Positions 7,532 through 15,943 of a stretch of DNA of 32,972 bases are shown one piece after another; position 1 is the first letter of the stretch; each line of letters begins with the position of its first letter. The position numbers and the translations under genes are program-made. The DNA is from Candidatus Parvarchaeota archaeon. Lineage in GTDB: Archaea > Nanobdellota > Nanobdellia > JAFCGN01 > DAOVEB01. The stretch spans positions 1 to 32,972 of the forward strand of contig DAOVEB010000006.1 in NCBI GenBank assembly GCA_030669205.1, read 5' to 3'. The notes beneath the pieces are model-generated. The model was not told the origin of the DNA. It did not search any database and saw only the letters and a program-made list of their open reading frames with translations.

Positions 7532-8833
7532 ATGGGTAAGTTGTCCGTAGTGCTTCTTTTTGTTCTCTGCTCCACTTTCATGCTCTACCAGCACTCTACC
7601 GGCCTGTCTTGGGACTTTTCGGTGTATGTTTCCGGTGCACGGTGGTTTGCCGGCGAGCAGACTTACTTGGAAATCGCGAGACCGCCAATGTCATCCATCA
7701 TCATGGCTTCCCTGAGCCCGTTCGGTTGGCTTCCGGCAGAGTACTTATATGTGCTTGTCTCTGCCATCATGTCGGTTGGCGGCGCTTATCTCCTCTACAG
7801 GAAACATGGTCTTCCATTTGCCTTTGTCCCGCTCTTGATTTTGAACCCATTTTTTCTCAACACAGGAACGTCAGTTGGAACAGAAGCAATTGCAATGGCA
7901 ACCCTCCTCTTTTCGCTATATTTGTTCCCAAGTCCGATTTCGGGCGTTTTCTTTGGCATTTCATTCCTTTCCAGATACCCAATGTTCATCTTCGCAGCCG
8001 TTTTCCTGGTTCTGGCAGATTTCAGAGCTCCAAAAAAATGGTTTTCTCAACTTGCGAAGTTCGCAGCAGTAGCGCTCATCACCATCTCGCCATGGCTTTT
8101 TTGGAATTTCATCCAGACTGGCGACCCAGTCTTTTCAATGGTCGATAGCTACACCCATAACGTAAAAGCTCGCGGTTATTTTGAGTTCAACCCATCACTT
8201 GAGCACTTTCTGCCGGTGTCCAACATACTCACCCCCTTTGTCATTTTTGGCGTATTTCTTGCTCTGAGGAAACCTGGGAAGACAGAGTTGCTCTTTTTTC
8301 TCCTGTTCATTTTGAACACATTTTCTTACCTCACTACCCCTCACAAGGAATCCAGATATCTATTCCTAATCATCCCGTCTGTCGCGTACTTCTCTGCCGT
8401 TGTTCTGAAGACAGTTGGGACAGGGGTGACATCCGTTGTAGCTTTGCTCTGCGCATTTGCTTCGATTTCGTTTTTCCAGCCGTTGATGTCTCCCGACGCG
8501 TTTTCAGGAGTTCGTGGCTTTCTCGATGCAAAGGACTGCGCTACCATCTCCAACGTCTGGGTCTTCTTCGATTACTATGGAATGGTTTCCAAACCAGTCC
8601 CACCACAGTGGATGGTGGAGGAGCAGCTGGAAGAAGGTGTCCTGCTGCTGGTCTATAAGCATACGGCAGAGCCCGATTTCATCCTGCAGCAGGAGTTCAT
8701 CACCAGCCATCCGGTCCTGTACAACGACAGTTACTTCTATGTCTTTGGGAAAGAGCCATGCCAGCCAGCACCTGAAGATTACATGATTTCCTATAGATGG
8801 ATGCTTGCTAGTTATGGGATAGAGTGCTGTTGA
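7532..8833 (+). CDS. Polytopic membrane glycosyltransferase-like protein (PMT/ArnT type)
   Basis: 433 residues, about ten membrane segments. The first external loop SWDFSVYVSGARWFAGEQTYLEIARPPM carries the DFxVY...A...PP pattern of lipid-linked-sugar GT-C enzymes. A hydrophilic tail of about 90 residues ends with a cysteine pair. ATG 7532 is chosen because the TATA-like box at 7501-7510 lies 26 nt upstream; the in-frame ATGs at 7484 and 7511 lie before or against that box. Together with the GT2 enzyme and the 4253 gene it makes a surface-glycan cluster. Its 3' end overlaps truD by 26 bp (convergent). Substrate unknown. Confidence 0.65.
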   Translation: MGKLSVVLLFVLCSTFMLYQHSTGLSWDFSVYVSGARWFAGEQTYLEIARPPMSSIIMASLSPFGWLPAEYLYVLVSAIMSVGGAYLLYRKHGLPFAFVPLLILNPFFLNTGTSVGTEAIAMATLLFSLYLFPSPISGVFFGISFLSRYPMFIFAAVFLVLADFRAPKKWFSQLAKFAAVALITISPWLFWNFIQTGDPVFSMVDSYTHNVKARGYFEFNPSLEHFLPVSNILTPFVIFGVFLALRKPGKTELLFFLLFILNTFSYLTTPHKESRYLFLIIPSVAYFSAVVLKTVGTGVTSVVALLCAFASISFFQPLMSPDAFSGVRGFLDAKDCATISNVWVFFDYYGMVSKPVPPQWMVEEQLEEGVLLLVYKHTAEPDFILQQEFITSHPVLYNDSYFYVFGKEPCQPAPEDYMISYRWMLASYGIECC

Positions 8834-9905
8834 GCTCCCTTAAAAGTACAGTGGCGTAACTCCCTTTGGGAAGGGTGAATCTTATCCTGCACAGACCTTC
8901 CTCAACTTCCAGAACCTCAAACCCCTCTGGAACAAAGAAGCTTTTCCTAACAGTTCCACGGAACCCAAAATACTCAGGCCTGATTCCATCTTGCTCCAAT
9001 ATCTTACCTACGACCCCTTTGACTTCTGTATCGTTTCCAACAAGCGGGAGCTCATCAGGAATCTGATCCATCTCTTTCAACATCTCGTTGAATACACGTG
9101 ACTGGTAGGAGTGTACCATCAGTTTGCTCAGCGGCATACGTTTCATCACACTCCTGTACGACCTGCCATTTTGCAACCCCTGTAGAACACCCCTCTCAAG
9201 CCTGAACATCTTTGGGAACCTGCGCAAACCCTCATGCCAACTACCCCATCTCTCTGCTAAATATCTCCTCCAGTCTCCCTTTCCCAGAGGGTTTCCAGTC
9301 AAGAACTCTTTCACAGCATCCTCAAATTTCTCTTTTAGGATGTAGTTCCCCACTATATGGTTGTTGCGGCGAGAGCCGAATCTCTGCTCTCCAAAGTAGT
9401 TCCTCACCCCAAGTTTCACCCGCTCTCCAAAACGCTCCACAAGCCATTTTATCTCCTCCTTTGGTTTTGCTATCCCCCTTATTGTCACCGTAAACCTGTT
9501 GCCAATCAGGTTGCCTGGATATATCCTCCCATCCATGTAACTGAAACCCTTCACAACAATACCCCCCAGGTCTAATTTCCTCAGTTCTCTTACTCCACAG
9601 TCTTTTATTGAAATCCGCTGACCAGTAACAGCAACCCTGTCCTTCATACCAGCGTATGAGAGCCTGTGCTTCGAGATGCGAAGCGCCTTTGCGAGAACTC
9701 CGACTGCGCGTTGCGTTGTCAGATTTCTCTTCACGAGCGTGAAGTGGAGATAGTTCCTCTTCCTCTTTGGGACCCAGTCCGCAAATCGCTGCAACAGTGT
9801 ATAATTGACTGTGCAGATTCTGTTCTCATGGACCTCTTCAACTATGAAATCCTCCGGAAGCGATTTGATTTGCCCGCCCAAACCCATACCTATGTGGACC
9901 TTCAC
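8808..9905 (-). CDS. truD: tRNA pseudouridine(13) synthase TruD
   Basis: Isomerises U13 in the D-arm of tRNA. SLPEDFIVEE marks the conserved N-terminus and GMKDRVAVTGQ contains the catalytic Asp (D89 from this start). YPGNLIGNRFTVTIRG, NYFGEQRFGSRRNN and VHSYQSRVFNEML are further TruD family blocks. The GTG at 9905 gives 365 aa and lies 26 nt from a TATA-like run that also suits trm56. The ATG at 9887 (359 aa) is the alternative. The open frame extends much further upstream, but only as the antisense of trm56. Slightly shorter at the N-terminus than most archaeal TruD. Confidence 0.9.
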   Translation of the reverse strand: MKVHIGMGLGGQIKSLPEDFIVEEVHENRICTVNYTLLQRFADWVPKRKRNYLHFTLVKRNLTTQRAVGVLAKALRISKHRLSYAGMKDRVAVTGQRISIKDCGVRELRKLDLGGIVVKGFSYMDGRIYPGNLIGNRFTVTIRGIAKPKEEIKWLVERFGERVKLGVRNYFGEQRFGSRRNNHIVGNYILKEKFEDAVKEFLTGNPLGKGDWRRYLAERWGSWHEGLRRFPKMFRLERGVLQGLQNGRSYRSVMKRMPLSKLMVHSYQSRVFNEMLKEMDQIPDELPLVGNDTEVKGVVGKILEQDGIRPEYFGFRGTVRKSFFVPEGFEVLEVEEGLCRIRFTLPKGSYATVLLRELNSTLSHN

Positions 9906-9926
9906 ATCAAGAACAAAACAGACACG

Positions 9927-9935
9927 ATTAAAAAA
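9927..9935. promoter_or_regulatory. Shared TATA-like box for truD and trm56
   Basis: ATTAAAAAA is centred about 26 nt from the plus-strand ATG at 9957 and about 26 nt from the minus-strand GTG at 9905. It is the only long A/T run between the two genes. Confidence 0.45.
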
Positions 9936-9956
9936 GGTTGATGAATGGTTTGTTTT

Positions 9957-10463
9957 ATGCTGGCTGTGCTGAGGCTTGGTCACCGCGTTTCGAGAGACAA
10001 GCGTATAACGACCCACGTCTTTTTGACAGCACGGGCCTTTGGCGCGGACAAAGGATACCTCTCCGGCGAGAAGGATGATTCCGCAATCTCCAACATCCAG
10101 GACATCTCTAAGAGATGGGGTGGCGAATTCGAAGTCGAATACATTGACGACTGGAAGAACTTCCTGACCAGGTTGGGCAGCACAGTAGTCCACCTTACCA
10201 TGTATGGAATCCCTGTGGGTGATAAAATATCTGAGATAAGGAAACACAAAGATATTCTGGTCGTTGTCGGTGGCGAGAAGGTCCCAACAGAAGTCTACCA
10301 GCTTGCAGACTTCAACGTCTCCGTAACCAACCAGCCACACTCAGAGGTGGCTGCGCTCGCAATCTTTCTCGACCGATACTTTGAGGGTAAAGAGCTGGAT
10401 AGGAACTTCCCAGACGCGAAGCAGAGAATCATCCCGAGCGATAAGGGGAAAAGGTTTGGTTAA
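9957..10463 (+). CDS. trm56: tRNA (cytidine(56)-2'-O)-methyltransferase Trm56
   Basis: SPOUT-class enzyme that methylates the ribose of C56 in the T-loop of archaeal tRNAs using S-adenosylmethionine. The N-terminus MLAVLRLGHRVSRDKRITTH followed by VFLTARAFGA is the signature of this archaeal family. The trefoil-knot region VVVGGEKVPTEVYQLADFNVSVTNQPHSEVAALAIFLDR is clear. ATG 9957 is preferred: homologues begin at this point and a TATA-like box lies 26 nt upstream. ATG 9945, with AAGGT before it, would add four residues. 168 residues; 22 bp separate its stop from the convergent rad50. Confidence 0.92.
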   Translation: MLAVLRLGHRVSRDKRITTHVFLTARAFGADKGYLSGEKDDSAISNIQDISKRWGGEFEVEYIDDWKNFLTRLGSTVVHLTMYGIPVGDKISEIRKHKDILVVVGGEKVPTEVYQLADFNVSVTNQPHSEVAALAIFLDRYFEGKELDRNFPDAKQRIIPSDKGKRFG

Positions 10464-10485
10464 CTTGCGAGCTTGTACTTGGTCT

Positions 10486-12462
10486 TCATGTCCTCACTTC
10501 TTCGACCTTTGAGACTCCCCTCACCTTCTCAACGTTGAAGAGGTAATCTGCCGCCTCTTTCAACTCCTCTGCGTGCGTGACTATCACAATCTGTGGTATG
10601 GTCTTTATGTTTTTCAGGGCTTCTGGCAGCGCCCGTATGTCGTCAGAGTCAAAGCCGGTTGTTGGCTCATCGAGCATCAGGACCTCGCTCTCGGAAACCC
10701 CACCAATCTGCGCAGCTATGTCTGCGAGCGCGAGCCTGTAAGCGAGCGCGACAGATGTCTTCTCGCCCCCTGAAAGTGTTGTCACAGGAACCTCCTCCCC
10801 TTGGGAGTAGGCTATGGACTCGTAATCACTTTTGACGTCAACAGAGTAATCATCTTCAAACTGGCGTATCTCCTCAAACTTCGCTTGGAACTCGACCTTG
10901 AACTCGGATAAAAATCGGGTGCGTACCTTTTCCCTTATCTCCCTTATGTCCTCGCGCAACTTTGAGAGAACCTTCACCAATGAACCGATCTTTCCCAAGT
11001 CCTTCCTGAGCGCTGCGAACTTCTCCAGTTCCTTCTCCAGCCCCCGGACATCTGAGAGGTTCCTCCTTTTCTCCTCCTCATGGGCCTTGAGCCCGCTCTT
11101 CAGACCAGCAACCTCTGCTGAGAGCACATTGTACCTGTCTCTGATACTTCCAATCTTCTCACTGTCATATCCCTTGACTTCACCCTCCACAAGCACAAAT
11201 TTCTTGCGAAGCCCTGTTAGTTCCTGCTCCAACCTTTTCATCTCACGTTCTTTCTCCTCCAGCAGTCTTCTGTCTGATTCAAGAATATTCGTAATGCCAT
11301 CCCTCCTCTTTGCCCGTTCAACCTCCTTAATAACTTCTGCGAGTTCTTCTGACAGTTTTGAGACATTTTTCCGCAACCCGTCCATCTTTGACCTGTATTC
11401 ACCCCCAATCTTCTTCCTATGTTCAGGCGTTATCTCCGAACCGCAGAGTGGGCATCTGTTACCAAGCGAGTCCAGTTTCCTCATCTTTTCAGGCAGCTCC
11501 TTCAACTCTTCGTTTGAGAACGATATTGCAGAGCGGATTTCAGCCATCCTTGCCACCATCTTTTCAGTTTCGCCGGCTTTTGGAACTTCGGTCATATCAA
11601 TCTTGTTTTTCAGGGCTTCTACCTTTGCCTTTGAGGACAAGAGTTCTGAGTTGAGCGAAGCAATCCTCGCATCCAGCGCATCGTACTCAGACATGAGCAC
11701 CTTGAACTTTCCCTCTTCCTTTTCCACCATCTCCAACTCGGACTTTGTCACTTCGAGATCCTTGCTCTTGCGGGCCAACCCATCTCCAACCCCCTTGATT
11801 TTGGCATCGAGCTCCGCAATCCTATTTCCGAACTCCTTGGTCTGTTTGGTCACCCTTTCCTCACCCTTCAGTCTCTCCTCCATCCGGTCTTTCTCTCTGA
11901 TGAAGTGACCCAAGACATCCTTCATTCCTTCCCAGGTATTTTGGTACCTCTGTATCTGCAGAAGTTTGTCTATGTACTTCTGCCTCTCCGCAGGCCTCAT
12001 CTCAATCAACTTTCTCATTTCATCCTGCTTGGAGTACGTGGTGACCTCAAAGAGTTTTACTGGGTCTATTCCTTTGGGATAGCCCAATACTTCCACTATC
12101 TTCTCGTTCAGGTCGCTTGCCCGTCCAAGCAATGGCAACCTCTCACCATCCACATCTATTGAGAGATTCGACGTGTCGACCATCACATTCCCCCCATGTT
12201 CCTTCAGACCACGTCTCACCAGATATACACTGCCCCTGTGCTCAAACTCAAGCTCAACATGCCCACTTTTTGAACCCCTTCTCAAAAGTTCAGAGTTCGG
12301 GATTCTAGCTTCTGAGCCGAACAGCGCGTAACTCACACCCATCATAATCGAAGACTTCCCAGAGCCAGTTCGGCCGGTGAAAACAATGATACCCTTGCCA
12401 AAGTCCACCTCAGTATCGCGGTGCGAGCGTATCTTTCTCAGCTTCAGCGACTTCAGCTTCAT
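10486..12462 (-). CDS. rad50: DNA double-strand break repair ATPase Rad50
   Basis: 658 residues. Walker A GRTGSGKSS (30-38), zinc hook CPLC (C337, C340), ABC signature TLSGGEK (562-568), Walker B VLMLDEP (594-600) and the VTH switch histidine. Long charged coiled coils flank the hook. The SMC-like ATPase works with Mre11 in tethering and resecting broken DNA ends. It is clearly shorter than the roughly 850-900 aa common in archaea; the loss is in the coiled-coil arms. The start codon overlaps the mre11 stop (ATGA) and has GGTGGGGG upstream. Confidence 0.95.
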   Translation of the reverse strand: MKLKSLKLRKIRSHRDTEVDFGKGIIVFTGRTGSGKSSIMMGVSYALFGSEARIPNSELLRRGSKSGHVELEFEHRGSVYLVRRGLKEHGGNVMVDTSNLSIDVDGERLPLLGRASDLNEKIVEVLGYPKGIDPVKLFEVTTYSKQDEMRKLIEMRPAERQKYIDKLLQIQRYQNTWEGMKDVLGHFIREKDRMEERLKGEERVTKQTKEFGNRIAELDAKIKGVGDGLARKSKDLEVTKSELEMVEKEEGKFKVLMSEYDALDARIASLNSELLSSKAKVEALKNKIDMTEVPKAGETEKMVARMAEIRSAISFSNEELKELPEKMRKLDSLGNRCPLCGSEITPEHRKKIGGEYRSKMDGLRKNVSKLSEELAEVIKEVERAKRRDGITNILESDRRLLEEKEREMKRLEQELTGLRKKFVLVEGEVKGYDSEKIGSIRDRYNVLSAEVAGLKSGLKAHEEEKRRNLSDVRGLEKELEKFAALRKDLGKIGSLVKVLSKLREDIREIREKVRTRFLSEFKVEFQAKFEEIRQFEDDYSVDVKSDYESIAYSQGEEVPVTTLSGGEKTSVALAYRLALADIAAQIGGVSESEVLMLDEPTTGFDSDDIRALPEALKNIKTIPQIVIVTHAEELKEAADYLFNVEKVRGVSKVEEVRT

Positions 12463-13604
12463 AGGGCATCCCCCACCAGCTTTCTGGCCTCCATGACAGC
12501 CCCCTCTCTTTCAGACGGGGTCATCTCACCGCCAAGGACATTTATCAGGTTGAGTGCGAGCTCCACCATCTTACCATCATAACCCGATGATTCTAGGAAG
12601 TCGCGTTCTATCTCTTTCAACGACCTTTTTTTTGTCTCCACGTATACTTTACTTTCCGGATTTGCGAGTTGGGAGATGTACACCTTTGCTGTGAGAAATC
12701 CACGTTCCCTTGCCACGGCGTCGATCATCTGCCTGTCTATCGACGCCTTGGTACCTTTGGTCAACCTACCTTTCAACCTGATTATGACCATCTCACCGTC
12801 CCCCTCCTCTGGCAATGACTCTATGCACAGTCTGTTCACCTCCTCTGCACTACACTCCACTTTCAACTCCTTGACAGTTGCGTTCCTTGAATTTGACTTC
12901 ACCCACTTCTTCTCACCCTCGTCAACGATGTAGAATCCCCGTTCTTCTCCCATCTCATCAGCTGTGTTGAACTCTGTTGACCCTGGATAGACAACAATCC
13001 CTTTCCCATAGCTGAACTCACATCTTTTGTGCCAGTGGCCGCCTGCGTAGTAGTCGAACCCTGGCGGGAGCAGTGACATTGGTATGTCTGCTGTTATGTT
13101 GTCCGCCTCACTTATGGTATGGTGGAAAACAAAGATGTTGTACTTACCACCGGGCTTCACTTCAAATCCCTCGTACATACCGCGAGCATTCACCCTCCTG
13201 CCCGGCATACCACAGATGAAACAGCCATTGATTATCTCACCAGTCAGCAGAATTTTATCCCCATCCTTGTGATACCTACTGTCTGCCAGGTTTACCGCCA
13301 AGTCCAGCTCGTCCAGCAACTGGACCGGGGACTCGGTGAGTGAGACGTCGTGGGAGCCCCAGACCACGAAAAACGGAATCCCGTGCTTTTTCAGCCTTTT
13401 CAGCTGTTTTATACACTTTATCATTGTTGTTATCGATGGCTTACCAACGTCGAACAGATCGCCGGAGTGGACAACAAAGTCAACCTCTTGCTTGATTGCA
13501 GTATCAACCACCTTTTCAAAGGCCTTGAAGAAGTCTTGCTTTCGCTCTTCCAGCCGGAAGTTGCTCCTTCCCAAATGAGTATCACCGCAGTGTATGAAGC
13601 GCAT
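12459..13604 (-). CDS. mre11: DNA double-strand break repair nuclease Mre11
   Basis: 381 residues. The calcineurin-like phosphoesterase motifs are complete: GDTHLG (D8, H10), HSGDLFD (D49), GSHD (83-86), FHH (161/162) and GGHWH (H190, H192). Motif III reads GSHD instead of the commoner GNHD/E. Mn-dependent exo/endonuclease that processes DNA ends with Rad50. ATG 13604 (MRFIHCGDTHLG) matches family starts; the 24 upstream codons in frame are not coding by this view. A TTTTAAA box 25 nt upstream is shared with the divergent TIM-barrel gene. Confidence 0.95.
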   Translation of the reverse strand: MRFIHCGDTHLGRSNFRLEERKQDFFKAFEKVVDTAIKQEVDFVVHSGDLFDVGKPSITTMIKCIKQLKRLKKHGIPFFVVWGSHDVSLTESPVQLLDELDLAVNLADSRYHKDGDKILLTGEIINGCFICGMPGRRVNARGMYEGFEVKPGGKYNIFVFHHTISEADNITADIPMSLLPPGFDYYAGGHWHKRCEFSYGKGIVVYPGSTEFNTADEMGEERGFYIVDEGEKKWVKSNSRNATVKELKVECSAEEVNRLCIESLPEEGDGEMVIIRLKGRLTKGTKASIDRQMIDAVARERGFLTAKVYISQLANPESKVYVETKKRSLKEIERDFLESSGYDGKMVELALNLINVLGGEMTPSEREGAVMEARKLVGDAL

Positions 13605-13625
13605 GTCAAAGGGAATACACAATTG

Positions 13626-13632
13626 TTTTAAA
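13626..13632. promoter_or_regulatory. Shared palindromic TATA-like box for mre11 and the TIM-barrel gene
   Basis: TTTTAAA contains the palindrome TTTAAA (13627-13632), whose centre is exactly 25.5 nt from the ATG at 13604 (minus) and 25.5 nt from the ATG at 13655 (plus). Confidence 0.6.
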
Positions 13633-13654
13633 GCGTTTTTGATGGTCTTTCCAC

Positions 13655-14404
13655 ATGTTCTGGGGTGTGAAGTCACACTGGACAGATTTCCGATGGTCCG
13701 GAGACATAGCCTATGGTCTTGAACTGCATGAGAACGAGGAGGACATGTACTCTTTACTGAGTGAGCAGAAGGCAGAGGTCTTGTCTCTTGGGAGGCCGAC
13801 TGCTGTACACGTGCCGATACGGACGAACGGAAAGTTGTTCGGCCTCTCTGATGAGAGAGAGTTAGGACTTGCTGTGAAGTGTGCTAAAATCGGCGGACTT
13901 GTGGTTGTCCATGGCGACTTCAGAGTGAGCGGGTTCCCGGACAGGCTCAGAACCCTGCTAGAGTCAACCGACTCAGTCATCTGTCTTGAGAACAGACCCG
14001 GAATCTTCCACAAACGGCACAAACTCAGCTACCCGGAGGACTTCAAAAAAGTCTTCGACAAGGTTGACCACAAAAGGCTTGGGATAACACTAGATATTGC
14101 CCACCTCTGGATGGGCCGAGACCCTAAGACAACATTCGATAGGTTCATCGATGATTTTTCCAACAAGATACGGCACATCCACATGGTTGATTCAGACGGG
14201 AAAGAGGAGAGGCAGATAGGCTACGGCATGGTTGATTTTGACCACGTTTTTGAGAGGCTCTCCGAGTTGAAGAGGGATGTGATGGTCATACCAGAAGTTC
14301 CTGGTGGTCAGATTGCATGTGGTGCTGGTTTCAGATACGCCATAAACAAACTCCGTAGCTATCCTATAAGCCAACGACCGGCCTCTCCTTCTTCATGGCC
14401 TTGA
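13655..14404 (+). CDS. Endonuclease IV-like / xylose-isomerase-like TIM-barrel protein
   Basis: 249 residues of the AP endonuclease family 2 fold. Candidate metal ligands sit in the expected order: H52 (AVHVP), H86 (VVVHGD), E112 (CLENRPG), D147 and H150 (TLDIAH), H174/H176 (RHIHMVD), D194 (GYGMVDF) and E214 (VIPEVPG). This is nearly the trinuclear zinc set of endonuclease IV, although the protein is shorter than the usual 280-290 aa. Its divergent promoter is shared with mre11-rad50 and it is convergent with herA, so an abasic-site or 3'-end repair role is attractive. A sugar isomerase cannot be excluded. The last 41 bp overlap herA. Confidence 0.7.
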   Translation: MFWGVKSHWTDFRWSGDIAYGLELHENEEDMYSLLSEQKAEVLSLGRPTAVHVPIRTNGKLFGLSDERELGLAVKCAKIGGLVVVHGDFRVSGFPDRLRTLLESTDSVICLENRPGIFHKRHKLSYPEDFKKVFDKVDHKRLGITLDIAHLWMGRDPKTTFDRFIDDFSNKIRHIHMVDSDGKEERQIGYGMVDFDHVFERLSELKRDVMVIPEVPGGQIACGAGFRYAINKLRSYPISQRPASPSSWP

Positions 14405-15893
14405 GCAGGTCGTCGAACAGAAATACCTTCACAGGCATTGGAAACTCTAGAAACGGACTGGTTACAATGGCCTCGCCTGCGTCGAGCATCTGTATCTCAG
14501 TTGACTCGTCAGCTATGTTCTGCGCGGACGAGTTCACAACAGCGTCCCTGTCCATTGGCGCAGGAAGCCCGAGAATCACCTTGGTATTCATCTGCGACAG
14601 TATCTCGCGCGGCAGCAGACTTGGCATCTGGGTTATAGCGCACAGCCCGACCTTGAACTTCCTGCCTTCACGTGCGACACGCGCGAAGATATTGTTACCA
14701 CCTTGCAGCACGTTCACACCGAGGACACGCGGTGCCTCTTCAAAGATTATCAGAAGCTCAGGAAGTTTTGCGAACCGCTCAGGATTGACCTGTTTTGTCT
14801 TCCTGTAGAGGGCAAACACTCTGGAGAGTATTGAAGAGGATATCAACTTCTCTGATTCGTCCCCCACAAGCGAGGTGTCAAGTATGACTGTCTTTCCTTC
14901 AAGCACAGCTTTGTTTATCTTCTCGTGTACAGACGGGACCTTGCGCCTCTCAAGTGTGAAGACCAGACCACTTCTCCCGTCCAACTCCATCATATAGTTC
15001 ATCTTCCTGCGAAGAGCATAGAGAGTTGAGCGGTGTATCTTGCCACCCGTGTTTTCAACAAGCTCATTTATCTGTTTGTCAGCAACAAGGCTCGCGAGCC
15101 AGTCTTCATTGTAAACCCTGTACAGTGTGTCCAGTGCCTCCTGCTGCGCCTCACTCAGACCGACTATGCCTATGAAGTCCCCTGGCTCCAAGTCCTCGGC
15201 GTAGAGTATCAGCGGTTCGCTCCCTGGCTTTTCCTCGAACCTGGGTGTGAATAGCACAATTCTCTCGCGGAGCGCATGGCTGTTCAAACCCTTGATTCCC
15301 TTGGTACCATAGTATTCATCATGTGGGTCGATAATGATGGACGCATGGTTCTCAAGTGGGAGCAGACCGCTTGCAAAGACCTTTGCAAAGTTCGACTTGC
15401 CCTTACCAGTGGCTGCGACCACAAGCATGTGGTGTGATATCAGCTTCTTTGCAGGCAGGCTTATTGTTACGTCTATATCCTTTGTTCCCAGGCGCAGCCT
15501 CCCAATTGGTACCTCTCCAACGTTTTTCAGGAATTCGAAATCCTTTTCTGTCACCAGCATGACGTCTGAGAAGAAGTGGGGTATTGTCCTCGGCGGGACA
15601 AACCTCTCCTTTTTGACCTTGAGTGTCTTGGCCCTGCAGACCCTGTAGAACCTGTCCTTCTCGTCGTAGAGGTCGTACTCAAGGTCGTACTCAAGTTTCT
15701 GCCCAGCCATGTCCTCTATGAACTGGCCTGGGACAAGTGAGGCAATTCCCATGTCTATGACCTTTACGTAGAAGATGCTCTTCCGGTCCCGAACAACCAA
15801 GATGTCTCCAACATCTATTTCCGCACCCGAATGCAGCCGGATGAAGATTTTTTCAGAGACACTACCTCCTATGACCTTACCTATTGTTTCCAT
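14364..15893 (-). CDS. herA: HerA DNA helicase/translocase
   Basis: 509 residues. An N-terminal HAS-barrel (1-90) is followed by a FtsK/HerA RecA-like ATPase with Walker A VAATGKGKSN (about 159-168), IIIDPHDEYYG, Walker B LLIIFEEAPRVLG, and the arginine/sensor region ITQMPSLLPREILSQMNTKVILG. Hexameric bipolar translocase that works with NurA in end resection. ATG 15893 (METIGKVIGGSV) is chosen because a symmetric box lies 25.5 nt upstream; ATG 15911 would lie on that box. The gene contains a 12-bp tandem duplication near 15669-15692 encoding LEYDLEYDLYD. Confidence 0.93.
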   Translation of the reverse strand: METIGKVIGGSVSEKIFIRLHSGAEIDVGDILVVRDRKSIFYVKVIDMGIASLVPGQFIEDMAGQKLEYDLEYDLYDEKDRFYRVCRAKTLKVKKERFVPPRTIPHFFSDVMLVTEKDFEFLKNVGEVPIGRLRLGTKDIDVTISLPAKKLISHHMLVVAATGKGKSNFAKVFASGLLPLENHASIIIDPHDEYYGTKGIKGLNSHALRERIVLFTPRFEEKPGSEPLILYAEDLEPGDFIGIVGLSEAQQEALDTLYRVYNEDWLASLVADKQINELVENTGGKIHRSTLYALRRKMNYMMELDGRSGLVFTLERRKVPSVHEKINKAVLEGKTVILDTSLVGDESEKLISSSILSRVFALYRKTKQVNPERFAKLPELLIIFEEAPRVLGVNVLQGGNNIFARVAREGRKFKVGLCAITQMPSLLPREILSQMNTKVILGLPAPMDRDAVVNSSAQNIADESTEIQMLDAGEAIVTSPFLEFPMPVKVFLFDDLLKAMKKERPVVGL

Positions 15894-15910
15894 AACTCCA
15901 ACTAAAGACA

Positions 15911-15926
15911 AGGTTTTTAATAACCT
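15911..15926. promoter_or_regulatory. Shared symmetric promoter box for herA and the HD-protein gene
   Basis: Perfect arms AGGTT and AACCT flank TTTAAT. The centre is 25.5 nt from ATG 15893 (minus) and 25.5 nt from ATG 15944 (plus). Confidence 0.62.
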
Positions 15927-15943
15927 TTTGAATCAGCCCCTCC

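Noticed and set aside
9906-10340. 145-codon upstream extension of TruD
   Set aside because: It covers trm56 in antisense and does not resemble any TruD N-terminus.
10898-11908. 336-residue plus-strand frame rich in Ser and Phe
   Set aside because: It is the exact antisense of the Rad50 coiled-coil region; the low-complexity composition comes from complementing Lys/Glu/Leu codons.
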